This document shows, one piece after another, positions 26,585 through 34,260 of a stretch of DNA of 64,000 nt; position 1 is the first letter of the stretch; the number at the start of each line of letters is the position of its first letter. The translations under genes and the position numbers were made by a program. The stretch is taken from NCBI GenBank assembly GCA_017516965.1, contig JAFXAP010000009.1:1-64000 (forward strand). The letters run 5' to 3'. The notes under the pieces are model-generated. The model ran no database searches. It had not been told where the DNA came from and saw only the letters and a list, made by a program, of their open reading frames with translations. Origin of the DNA: Clostridia bacterium. GTDB lineage: Bacteria; Bacillota; Clostridia; Oscillospirales; Acutalibacteraceae.

Positions 26585-26962
26585 TTATTTATCCTTTTCA
26601 TATGTAATTTTATCATTATAAAAGACAGGAGTGTATCTTTCGTTCTCAATATAAATATATATTGAAAAAATTGAGACTATGAGCAATATTGCCGCAAGTA
26701 TGGAAACTATAATCGCAACAACACGTTTTTTGAATTTATATGATTTCACATATGCATTGTCAATTCCTATGGCAAATTCTTTTGCTATGTCTTCCGCTGT
26801 CCCAAAATTCTCTATAACCTTCTTGAAATCGACAATGTTGTTATCTTTTATATATGTATCAACCGATAACCTTAAATCGTCAAGCATTTTATGCATCACT
26901 TTGTTATAGCAGGGTAAATTCTTCTTTATATCTTTAAAATAAGCCTTTAATTGTTTTTGCAT
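26585..26962 (-). CDS. HAAS/DUF1700-like membrane protein, PadR partner
   Basis: This 125-residue protein has a helical N-terminal region (about 1-65, LDDLRLSVDTYIKDN and FGTAEDIAKEFA) typical of HAAS signalling domains, one membrane helix (about 81-106) and a short outside tail. HAAS proteins are encoded next to PadR regulators and are thought to pass envelope signals. It starts 2 nt after padR with GGAGGG as ribosome site, inside the padR end. Confidence 0.75.
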   Translation of the reverse strand: MQKQLKAYFKDIKKNLPCYNKVMHKMLDDLRLSVDTYIKDNNIVDFKKVIENFGTAEDIAKEFAIGIDNAYVKSYKFKKRVVAIIVSILAAILLIVSIFSIYIYIENERYTPVFYNDKITYEKDK

Positions 26963-26964
26963 TA

Positions 26965-27306
26965 CTATTTACCCTCCTCGTTTTCACCAAGCACCAATAA
27001 AATACCGTTGTGCATTGAAAAATATTCTTGTTTAATTTCGTTAAGGTAGTCAAGACCGGTTTGCTCTATATGATAGTAAACGCGTGTGCGGCGTTTACCA
27101 ACCAACTCACTACGGTCGGTGATACAACCTCTTTCAATCAAGCGGTAAAGTACAGGATAAAGTGAGCCTTCGGTTACAACGTACATACCTTGGCTTAATT
27201 CCTTTAATTGTTGGCAAATTTCATAGCCGTACATATCTTTTTGACTTAAAAGCGACAGCAAAGCAAGTTCTATTGTTCCTCGTTTAAGCCCTTCTGCAAT
27301 ACCCAT
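26965..27306 (-). CDS. PadR-family transcriptional regulator
   Basis: This 113-residue winged-helix protein has the PadR pattern: GTIELALLSLLSQKDMYGYEI, VTEGSLYPVLYRLIERG and RTRVYYHIEQTG. It likely represses its own operon with the HAAS and secreted proteins. I chose the ATG at 27306 (AAAGGAG at good spacing) over a GTG three codons upstream that overlaps the ribosome site. The promoter at 27337-27365 is strong and near the divergent protease promoter, so both could be controlled together. Confidence 0.88.
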   Translation of the reverse strand: MGIAEGLKRGTIELALLSLLSQKDMYGYEICQQLKELSQGMYVVTEGSLYPVLYRLIERGCITDRSELVGKRRTRVYYHIEQTGLDYLNEIKQEYFSMHNGILLVLGENEEGK

Positions 27307-27336
27307 TGGACTCACTCCTTTACTTATGTTATATTC

Positions 27337-27365
27337 ATTGTAATGGAAATGATTTGTATTGTCAA
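27337..27365 (-). promoter_or_regulatory. padR operon promoter
   Basis: On the minus strand a perfect -35 TTGACA (27365-27360) and -10 TACAAT (27342-27337) lie 17 bp apart. Confidence 0.75.
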
Positions 27366-27387
27366 TACTTTGTGTAACAAAATATCG

Positions 27388-27416
27388 TTGACAAAAATAG
27401 AATTATGTGATAATAT
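27388..27416 (+). promoter_or_regulatory. promoter of the papain-like protease operon
   Basis: A perfect -35 TTGACA (27388-27393) and a -10 TAATAT (27411-27416) 17 bp apart, 22 bp from the -35 of the divergent padR promoter. Confidence 0.7.
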
Positions 27417-27441
27417 AAAATTGTAAATTAAACTTGAAAGT

Positions 27442-27538
27442 GGTGAGTCCAATGTACAGTGAAGAAGCGAGTCACTGTAACGGTGGTTGAGTGCTTTGTT
27501 TAAGCACCGTTACAATTACAAATTCTTGGTCATGTAAC
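27442..27538 (+). promoter_or_regulatory. leader with micro-ORF and mutually exclusive hairpins
   Basis: Between promoter and protease gene lies a 12-codon ORF (27452-27490, MYSEEASHCNGG) with GGTGAG upstream. Three hairpins can form: TACAGTG/CACTGTA (27455-27461 with 27473-27479), GTAACGGTG/CACCGTTAC (27477-27485 with 27505-27513), and GTGCTT/AAGCAC (27491-27496 with 27502-27507). The first two share bases 27477-27479, and the second and third share 27505-27507, so each pair is exclusive. This resembles an attenuator, but no T-run follows. Confidence 0.45.
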
Positions 27539-27572
27539 TATAAGAGAAAGGTTTTATAAAAGGTGCTTTCAA

Positions 27573-28142
27573 ATGAAAATAAAGAAAATAGCGTATATTG
27601 TAACTACAGTAGTCCTCATTGCAGGATTATTGACTGTGCCGTGTTCTGCTGCAACAGGTTTTACAATAACACCATTACGTGGGCAGCAGACGGACTATTG
27701 GTGTTGGTGTGCTGGCAACCAAATGTTATTAGAAACGCAAGGTAGAGTTTTTACACAACAACAAATTGCCGGCGGTATAAATAGAGGTGCTACTTTAGCG
27801 GAACAGCATGCTAGACTACGAGTGTGTGCCAGTGATATTCAGTGGGATATATTTTATTCTGCTTGCTCATTTCAACAAGTTAAAACAACCATTAATTTAG
27901 GTTGGGCCATTGCTTGTCAATGTCAGACCAGTAGCGATGGCCACATTATGGTTATAACTGGCTATGATCAAAACTCCTCTGGTTATAACAATGTTTGGTT
28001 ACAAGATCCTTGGGGTAATGATACGTCGCCACATACTGGAGTAGAGGGGTGGTGCAATTATAATGCACTTAGAAATGGAAACTATTCTAGAACAATATTT
28101 TCGCAATGGCAAAACTTTGTTTGGAATGGCACAATAGTTTAG
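27573..28142 (+). CDS. secreted papain-like cysteine protease
   Basis: This 189-residue protein has a signal peptide (1-26, cleavage after CSAA/T region). The mature domain fits papain-like/AvrRpt2-type (C39/C70-like) proteases: QQTDYWCWCAGNQM places the catalytic Cys44 after oxyanion Gln38/39, HIMVITGYD places His124, and LQDPWG gives Asp145. Extra cysteines (46, 85, 98, 115, 117, 161) could form disulfides outside the cell. Ribosome site AAGGTG. It is followed by a membrane-anchored protein 10 nt later. Substrate is unknown; processing of a co-secreted protein is possible. Confidence 0.78.
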   Translation: MKIKKIAYIVTTVVLIAGLLTVPCSAATGFTITPLRGQQTDYWCWCAGNQMLLETQGRVFTQQQIAGGINRGATLAEQHARLRVCASDIQWDIFYSACSFQQVKTTINLGWAIACQCQTSSDGHIMVITGYDQNSSGYNNVWLQDPWGNDTSPHTGVEGWCNYNALRNGNYSRTIFSQWQNFVWNGTIV

Positions 28143-28152
28143 GAGGGGTATT

Positions 28153-29136
28153 ATGAAAAAATTTATAAATATATTATCTTTTGGTTTGGTATTAATTTTA
28201 GGCTTTATAATCCCATTAAACGTGTCTGCAACTGCCAGCAATAATATTGCTTTAGCAGACTTTAGTAATGTCTGGTTTGAATCCGATGACGAATACGATT
28301 TTAATGAAAAAATAGCAAAAGATGATGAGTTTATCAATCTTGTTGTTCAAGCAGCACAAAAAAAGGAAAAGAATATCTCATTAAATGGTGTTCATCCAGG
28401 AAAAAATATTAAACTTTACGGTGTTGCTACTTCTCAAAATGTTTTGCAATCATTTTATGATGGTTATTCTAAAGCGGGCGCAATGAAAAAACTAATAAGT
28501 CCTGAGTATTCTATTTTGGTATTGTATTTCAACGAAAAAGAAGAATATGTTGATTCTTTGGTTTTTGCAAAGGAAGAAAATTTGACTAATGATAAGAATA
28601 AAGATAAATGGGTTATGCTTTGTTCTGGTAGTATGATTTTTAACGATGCTTTTGTAACCGAATATTATGAAAATAGCAATTTAGAAAAATATGTGAAAGA
28701 TTTAGGTCTAAAAAATGCTAAAGAACTAAAATTTGTTTCCGGTATTACTTATATGCCTACTTCTATATACTTTGTGCAAGAAAATGTAGAGTATTTTATT
28801 CCTTTGGAAGATTATGGTAATATGAAAACTTCGCAAGTTTATAGAGTTAGTGATGTGGTTGATAAATATTTAAAGCCTGTGTTAGACTTCCAAAATAAGA
28901 AAGCAGAGGAGTATTCAAAACTTGATCCAAAAGATATTCCTAACGGTGCATCTCCAATACCTGATGAATTACCAACAATAACATCTGTCGATTTAAATGC
29001 AATCGTTGGGGTTGATACCGATACAAATTTAAAAAATAAAAGTGATATTTGGCATATAATTCTAATAAGCGTAGTTATAGTCGGGTTAATAGCTATTTGC
29101 CTTAGTATTGTATATGTAAGAAAAAAGAGTAGATAA
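28153..29136 (+). CDS. membrane-anchored extracellular protein, unknown function
   Basis: This 327-residue protein has a signal peptide (1-28, ending NVSATA), an outside domain of about 265 residues and a C-terminal membrane helix (about 297-320) with a basic KKSR tail, so it is a type I membrane protein facing outward. I recognise no domain; the sequence is Lys/Glu-rich. Ribosome site GGAGGGG. It forms an operon with the preceding protease and could be its substrate, inhibitor or anchor. Confidence 0.68.
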   Translation: MKKFINILSFGLVLILGFIIPLNVSATASNNIALADFSNVWFESDDEYDFNEKIAKDDEFINLVVQAAQKKEKNISLNGVHPGKNIKLYGVATSQNVLQSFYDGYSKAGAMKKLISPEYSILVLYFNEKEEYVDSLVFAKEENLTNDKNKDKWVMLCSGSMIFNDAFVTEYYENSNLEKYVKDLGLKNAKELKFVSGITYMPTSIYFVQENVEYFIPLEDYGNMKTSQVYRVSDVVDKYLKPVLDFQNKKAEEYSKLDPKDIPNGASPIPDELPTITSVDLNAIVGVDTDTNLKNKSDIWHIILISVVIVGLIAICLSIVYVRKKSR

Positions 29137-29148
29137 TAAAGTTTAAAT

Positions 29149-29187
29149 AAAAAACACGGTGATTTTTTAAAATCACCGTGTTTTTGT
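29149..29187. terminator. bidirectional terminator between convergent genes
   Basis: A perfect 16-bp stem (AAAACACGGTGATTTT with its complement at 29169-29184) and T-tails on both strands. Confidence 0.92.
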
Positions 29188-29195
29188 ATGTTTAT

Positions 29196-31622
29196 TTAGT
29201 CTTCACTACCTGCGCGCATTTCCATTAACTGTTCGGGGGTTATAAGCACCTGACGGGGTTTTGCGCCCTCATAGCCGCCTATAATTCCGCGTTCTTCCAT
29301 CTGGTCAATGATTCGTGCGGCACGGGCATAGCCAAGCTTTAGTTTGCGTTGCAAAAGGGAAGTGGATGCCTGACCTAGCTCTACCACAACCTTGATTGCT
29401 TCATCAAGTACGGGGTCTTCATCACTGGCGCCCTCTTCGGCTACACCTGTTTTTTGCTGTTTTTCAATAGCGGCCTGACGTTCAATTTCTATCATAATAT
29501 TGTCGTCATATTTAGCTGTTCCGCCACTCTTTACAAATTCAACAACACGCTCGACCTCTTCATCACTAACAAAACAGCCTTGAATACGATATGGCTTGTT
29601 AGCGCCCATAGGGCTAAACAACATATCACCGCGACCAAGCAGTTTTTCAGCGCCTGCGCAGTCAAGTATTGTAGCGCTATCAATGTGAGAAGATACGGCA
29701 AAAGCAATACGCGTGGGTATGTTTGCTTTAATAACACCGGTTACAACGTTTACCGAAGGACGTTGTGTAGCAATAAGTAGGTGAATACCCGCGGCACGAG
29801 CCTTGGCGGCAATGCGGTTGATAGAGTCTTCAACCTCTTTTGGCGCCGTCATCATAAGGTCGGCAAGCTCGTCTATAATAATAACAATTCGAGGCATTTT
29901 TTTAACCTCGGGTTCATCGGTAAGGGTTTCAACAAGTTTGTTATAACCTTCAATGTTACGTACGTCGCGATCGGCAAACATCTTATAGCGGTTTTCCATC
30001 TCACTTACTGCCCAACCAAGTGCGCCCGCCGCTTTGCGTGGGTCGGTAACAACGGGAACAAGCAGGTGAGGAATGCCGTTATAAATACCAAGTTCAACAA
30101 CCTTAGGGTCAATCATTATAAGTTTTACATCATCAGGAGACGCCTTATATAAAAGACTTATAATAAATGAGTTAATACATACCGATTTACCACTGCCTGT
30201 GGCACCTGCAATAAGGCCGTGTGGCATTTTTGCAATGTCTGATACAATAACGTTACCGCCTATGTCTTTACCCATAGAAACGGTGATTTTGCTCTTTGAT
30301 GCCGCAAAGGTGGTTGATTCAATAATTTCACGCACACCAACTGTGGCGCTTGCTTTGTTTGGTACCTCAATACCAACTGCCGCCTTGTTTGGAATTGGGG
30401 CTTCAATTCGAACACCTGCTGTTGCAAGGTTTAGCGCGATATCATCGGCAAGGCTTGTTATTTTGCTGATTTTTACACCTGCTTTTGGTTGAAGCTCATA
30501 TCGTGTAACAGTGGGACCGCGGCTTACGTCAACAATACGTGTTTCTACACCAAAACTTTGAAGTGTTTCAACAAGTAATCTTGATGTTGTTTCAAGTTCG
30601 TTTGCAACCTCTTTGCTGGTATTGCTGTTAATTGCGTTAAGCAAACTAATGGGCGGATATTTGTATATCTGCATATCGTTTTCATTTTCAGAAATTTCGT
30701 TTGCCACGGCATCGGTCTCTTTTTGAAAATCAACGGTAATACGTTCGGGCGCATTTTGCTCGGATTCTTCACGCGCCGCCGCAATAGCATCGTCAACGTC
30801 GATATCGTCAAGCGGTGTATATTCATCCTCATCAGTGGGGGTGGGGATTTCTTCATCATTATAACTGCTTACCAATTTCTGACCAATTTCATTAAGTGTG
30901 GGTTTGCGTTTCTTGGTTTTTACAGGTTCGTCAACCTCCATATCAACGTCAAAACCTTTTATGATTTTAAGTTCTTTCTGGTTGTCTTTGTTATTCTTAT
31001 CTTGTATAGCGCGTTCGCGGAAAGCGGTGCTTGCTTGTTCAGAAACCATTCTGGCAGGTTTTGAAATTGCTCTGAAAAGGGGAATAAGCTGTGTGCCTGT
31101 TATAATCATTGCAAACGCTAAGATAAGTATAATGAGTGTAATAATAGCGCAGGTTTTACCTACAGCAAGGCATATTGGAAAAGCTATAAGTGTACCCAAA
31201 ACACCGCCGCTGAATTTATTGCTAAAGTTCCAGGCATTACCAAGTGCCGCGCCAAAAGTTAAATCGCCGTCTTTAAGTTCGGTGCCGTTTATTGAGCAAA
31301 CCGAAATAAATGCGCTGACTAACACAACCAACGTAACAGCCTCAATTATTCTTACGGTTGCATTTGTTGAATGTGTCTCTTTTGCCAAAATGATGGCTAT
31401 TGCGCCAATTAAAAACGGATAAAAATATGCTGTAATACCAAAGAAACTAAACATTGGGTTATGTAGCAAGGTTGTCCAAAGATTTTCACCAGGAATTAAC
31501 ACAACAAACAGCATAAAAACTGCCAATGCAAAGCAGACAATTGCATAAATTTGGCGGTTAACCTGAACTTTTTGTTGAGTTTTTTTCTTAGTTGAAGGAC
31601 GTCCCCTTTTTTTTGTTGCCAT
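29196..31622 (-). CDS. DNA translocase FtsK/SpoIIIE
   Basis: This 808-residue protein pumps chromosomal DNA through the division or sporulation septum. It has a basic start, about four membrane helices in residues 28-180, an acidic linker, the alpha/beta RecA-like motor with Walker A GATGSGKS (near residue 473) and Walker B VIIIDELADLM, and a C-terminal winged-helix gamma domain (LLQRKLKLGYARAARIIDQME) that reads polar DNA signals. Ribosome site GAGGTG. Whether it acts in division (FtsK) or forespore transfer (SpoIIIE) cannot be told; spoIIR in this window supports sporulation. The ClpP-like gene precedes it in the same operon. Confidence 0.95.
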   Translation of the reverse strand: MATKKRGRPSTKKKTQQKVQVNRQIYAIVCFALAVFMLFVVLIPGENLWTTLLHNPMFSFFGITAYFYPFLIGAIAIILAKETHSTNATVRIIEAVTLVVLVSAFISVCSINGTELKDGDLTFGAALGNAWNFSNKFSGGVLGTLIAFPICLAVGKTCAIITLIILILAFAMIITGTQLIPLFRAISKPARMVSEQASTAFRERAIQDKNNKDNQKELKIIKGFDVDMEVDEPVKTKKRKPTLNEIGQKLVSSYNDEEIPTPTDEDEYTPLDDIDVDDAIAAAREESEQNAPERITVDFQKETDAVANEISENENDMQIYKYPPISLLNAINSNTSKEVANELETTSRLLVETLQSFGVETRIVDVSRGPTVTRYELQPKAGVKISKITSLADDIALNLATAGVRIEAPIPNKAAVGIEVPNKASATVGVREIIESTTFAASKSKITVSMGKDIGGNVIVSDIAKMPHGLIAGATGSGKSVCINSFIISLLYKASPDDVKLIMIDPKVVELGIYNGIPHLLVPVVTDPRKAAGALGWAVSEMENRYKMFADRDVRNIEGYNKLVETLTDEPEVKKMPRIVIIIDELADLMMTAPKEVEDSINRIAAKARAAGIHLLIATQRPSVNVVTGVIKANIPTRIAFAVSSHIDSATILDCAGAEKLLGRGDMLFSPMGANKPYRIQGCFVSDEEVERVVEFVKSGGTAKYDDNIMIEIERQAAIEKQQKTGVAEEGASDEDPVLDEAIKVVVELGQASTSLLQRKLKLGYARAARIIDQMEERGIIGGYEGAKPRQVLITPEQLMEMRAGSED

Positions 31623-31666
31623 TTATGTAACACCTCATAATAAATATGTATGGCGCGCAAGCGCCG

Positions 31667-32341
31667 TTATTTGTTTTCAATCATTTTATAAAGACAATCT
31701 AAAACTTCGTTTAAACAGCCTACAGAGTCAATAAGTTTTTCTTTGACGGCATCTTCGCCGGTTAGGGTAGAACCCACGTCGGTAACAAGTTCGCCTGTGT
31801 TCATCATAAGTGATGTAAAACGCTCAGATGAAATACCCGAATTTTTGACCACAAAATCGGTAATGCGTCCCTGCATACGCGCAAAGTGATTCATAGTTTG
31901 CGGCACACCAATCACAAGTCCGCTTGTGCGCACGGGATGTATGGTCATTGTAGCGCTTGGCGCAATAAAAGATTTTTTTGCCGATACAGCCAAGGGCACA
32001 CCTATTGAATGACCGCCACCCAACACAAAACTTACGGTTGGTTTTTTCATACCGGAGATTAGCTCTGCAAGGGCAAGACCCGCCTCTACGTCACCGCCAA
32101 CGGTATTGAGCACTATTAGCATACCTTCAACACTGTTGTCTTGCTCAATGGCTACCAGTTGCGGAATAATATGCTCGTACTTTGTGGTCTTGCTGTTTTC
32201 AGGTAAAATATTATGACCCTCAATTTCGCCTATAATATTAAGGCAAAAAATCTTGTGCTTACCATCTACTGCTTGGACTACACCTAATTCTTTAATGCTG
32301 TCAAGTTGCTCGGTTTCATTATTCTTTTTATCATTACTCAT
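31667..32341 (-). CDS. ClpP-like serine protease (TepA type)
   Basis: This 224-residue protein is a ClpP/crotonase-fold protease of the TepA type. VLNTVGGDVEAGLALAELI is followed by the nucleophile motif GGHSIG (Ser112) and by TMTIHPVR (His135). B. subtilis TepA lies next to the spoIIIE/ftsK gene and has been linked to protein translocation and signal-peptide breakdown. The ATG at 32341 has GGAGGG upstream; the open extension of 13 codons has no support. It lies 44 nt before the FtsK gene, the same order as in Bacillus. Confidence 0.88.
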   Translation of the reverse strand: MSNDKKNNETEQLDSIKELGVVQAVDGKHKIFCLNIIGEIEGHNILPENSKTTKYEHIIPQLVAIEQDNSVEGMLIVLNTVGGDVEAGLALAELISGMKKPTVSFVLGGGHSIGVPLAVSAKKSFIAPSATMTIHPVRTSGLVIGVPQTMNHFARMQGRITDFVVKNSGISSERFTSLMMNTGELVTDVGSTLTGEDAVKEKLIDSVGCLNEVLDCLYKMIENK

Positions 32342-32510
32342 ATAATTTCCCTCCAAAACTATTATTTGAAAGGAAATCATAACAATAAATAATATATTAT
32401 ATAATATATATTATTTTTTTGCAAGTATATAAAAAATCACTTTATTTTTTGATAAAAAAATATTATAATAGATAATGGTTATATGATTAATGCTTATGGT
32501 GGTGAGTAAT

Positions 32511-33698
32511 ATGAAGTTTGAAACAGCAACTCAGGCGGCGGCGCGTTTGGGTGTTACAGTACGCGCGGTTCAAAAATGGGCAAAAGAGGGCAAACTTGAA
32601 GGCGCACACAAAATAGGTCGCGATTGGATAATACCCTTTGGCGCAGTTGTTACAGAAACTAAGGCTGAGCCACCGAACATATCAGACACAAAAAAGGTTT
32701 TTGACGTTGCTTTTCCGATGTTTCAGTTGCCTTATTTTTCGGGTGATGTTCTTGAACATATAAACAAGATTGGTGACACCTACGAACGTGACCTGTATTT
32801 AATGGAATATTATTATTTCATAGGTGAACTTGAAAAGTCTGAAGAAATCGCGGAACTTTATATTGATTCATCTAACTTAAATTATCGTTTATCTGCCGAA
32901 CTTTTTAGTACATTTAATAATATGATTACGGGTCATTTGCACAAGGTTCATTTTGCCGCAGGTCTTTTAAAAATGGAAATTGAAAATAGTGATTTAAGTG
33001 ACGAATCAGCCGCGCGTGAGAATGCGCTAAAGGTTTTTGCGGGTGTAGTTTTAAAAACACAGTTGCATACACCGTTTGAGTCAGTACCTCAAATCGAAGA
33101 ATATATAAAGTATTTACCCGAGGGACTACGTATAATATCACTTTATTTGTCGTCATATAAGGCTTATCTTGCAAAAGACTATAGCCGTTCCCTTGGTATT
33201 GCGCAGGCGGCTATGAATTGCGCGACAATGCAATATCCTGTACCAATGATATACTGCAACATAATTTGCGCCATAGACTGCATAAACCTTTTGCAACTTG
33301 ATAAGGCGGGGAAGTATATAAAAAAAGCATGGGAACTTGCTATGCCACATAAAATGTATATGCCGTTTGTTGAGCACTATAGCATTTTACAAGGACTTCT
33401 TGAAAATAACTTTAAAAAATCAGATGCTGATAATTATAACAAGATTATTGATCTTACGCGTTCATATAATATTACGTGGTATCAGGTGTATAACAAAAAA
33501 ACTGACAGAAATGTTACAAACGAGCTGACACCTACCGAATTCACCATTGCAATGCTTTATTCGAGAAACTGGCGCGCAAAAGAGATTGCGGCGCATATGC
33601 ACATAGCTGAACGCACGGTAACAAACTACATACAGATTATTTATGAAAAACTTAATATCAACGGAAGAAAAGAACTTGAAAAATATTTGTTAACTTAA
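32511..33698 (+). CDS. hybrid regulator: MerR/excisionase-like N-terminus, LuxR-type C-terminus
   Basis: This 395-residue protein carries two DNA-binding modules. Residues about 1-45 (TATQAAARLGVTVRAVQKWAKEGKLEGAHKIG split) are an excisionase/MerR-like helix-turn-helix. The middle (about 70-320) looks helical and TPR-like, as in MalT-type sensors but without an ATPase. The C-terminal 65 residues (LTPTEFTIAMLYSRNWRAKE, then IAERTVTNYIQIIYEKLNI) are a LuxR/GerE domain. ATG 32511 follows GGTGAG. A stem-loop and three 33-bp-spaced dyads follow it, upstream of the surface-protein operon, its likely target. Confidence 0.82.
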   Translation: MKFETATQAAARLGVTVRAVQKWAKEGKLEGAHKIGRDWIIPFGAVVTETKAEPPNISDTKKVFDVAFPMFQLPYFSGDVLEHINKIGDTYERDLYLMEYYYFIGELEKSEEIAELYIDSSNLNYRLSAELFSTFNNMITGHLHKVHFAAGLLKMEIENSDLSDESAARENALKVFAGVVLKTQLHTPFESVPQIEEYIKYLPEGLRIISLYLSSYKAYLAKDYSRSLGIAQAAMNCATMQYPVPMIYCNIICAIDCINLLQLDKAGKYIKKAWELAMPHKMYMPFVEHYSILQGLLENNFKKSDADNYNKIIDLTRSYNITWYQVYNKKTDRNVTNELTPTEFTIAMLYSRNWRAKEIAAHMHIAERTVTNYIQIIYEKLNINGRKELEKYLLT

Positions 33699-33746
33699 AA
33701 CAAAAGGAAGTTTATTCGTCAAGGCGAATAAACTTCCTTTTGTTTT
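33697..33746 (+). terminator. long stem-loop after the hybrid regulator gene
   Basis: A perfect 22-bp stem with a TCAAGG loop (arms 33697-33718 and 33725-33746), running from the gene's stop. The T-tail is short, so termination may be partial. The stem top is also the first member of the 33-bp-spaced dyad array. Confidence 0.7.
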
Positions 33747-33795
33747 GTTCGCCAAAACGAATAAAAACAATTATTTGCAGTTCGTTAAAACGAAC
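33714..33795 (+). repeat. three 16-bp dyads (A/G)TTCG-N6-CGAA(T/C) at exact 33-bp spacing
   Basis: The copies lie at 33714-33729 (ATTCG-TCAAGG-CGAAT), 33747-33762 (GTTCG-CCAAAA-CGAAT) and 33780-33795 (GTTCG-TTAAAA-CGAAC). Starts are 33 bp apart, about three helix turns, putting all sites on one DNA face. The 17-nt intervals are unlike each other. This fits a cooperative operator array for a dimeric regulator. Confidence 0.65.
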
Positions 33796-33911
33796 AAAAC
33801 GAGACGTTTATTTCAATAATTATAATAATCAGTTGTTTTGATGTAAAATATCTGATTTGTTTAAGCAAAAATCCTATTCAAATTAACACTTATTTTTTTT
33901 AGAAAATACCC

Positions 33912-33940
33912 GTTACAAAATGGCAAAATCAGTCTATACT
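33912..33940 (+). promoter_or_regulatory. promoter of the Cys-rich/surface-protein operon
   Basis: A -10 TATACT (33935-33940) with a weak -35 GTTACA (33912-33917) 17 bp upstream, about 115 bp from the last dyad of the array. A weak -35 fits activation from upstream. Confidence 0.5.
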
Positions 33941-33978
33941 TTATTTGTAATAAAAAATCAGTGGCAAGGAGGGGACCT

Positions 33979-34260
33979 ATGTCTAAAAGTTTAAATCGGC
34001 AGTTTGTTTTATATGGAGATAAAGTAGACGTACTTTTCTTTTATAACGAACCGCTGGATAGATATTTTGGCGATTATCCCGATTTTGATGCAAACCCAAG
34101 AATTACACCTTGCGGCAGACCTTGGGTAAATGCTACTAAAGAGGACTGCCCCTATGCCGACAAAAACTACGGCGACTGTGGTTCGTGCAACTTTTACAAA
34201 TGCGAACACCCCGGAGATTTGATTGGTGTTTGTGAAAACGAACAACTCAGAAAGGAATAA
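33979..34260 (+). CDS. small Cys-rich protein, likely metal-binding
   Basis: This 93-residue cytoplasmic protein has seven cysteines in its C-terminal half (TPCGRP, EDCPYAD, DCGSCNFYKCE, GVCEN), a layout suited to zinc or iron-sulfur binding. The N-terminal half (VDVLFFYNEPLDRYFGDYPD) is acidic and aromatic. I do not recognise a named family. ATG 33979 has AAGGAGG at ideal spacing; the open extension of six codons covers that site. Its stop abuts the start of the giant surface protein, so the two are translationally coupled. Confidence 0.7.
   Translation: MSKSLNRQFVLYGDKVDVLFFYNEPLDRYFGDYPDFDANPRITPCGRPWVNATKEDCPYADKNYGDCGSCNFYKCEHPGDLIGVCENEQLRKE

Noticed and set aside
26038..26607. Plus-strand 189-residue open frame antisense to the secreted protein gene
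   Set aside because: It starts in the terminator hairpin, has no ribosome site, and the minus strand has a clear signal peptide and operon spacing.
33714..33795. CRISPR-like array
   Set aside because: Only three 16-nt units with 17-nt intervals; the units are palindromic dyads that differ in their centre and no cas genes are nearby. Operator sites fit better.
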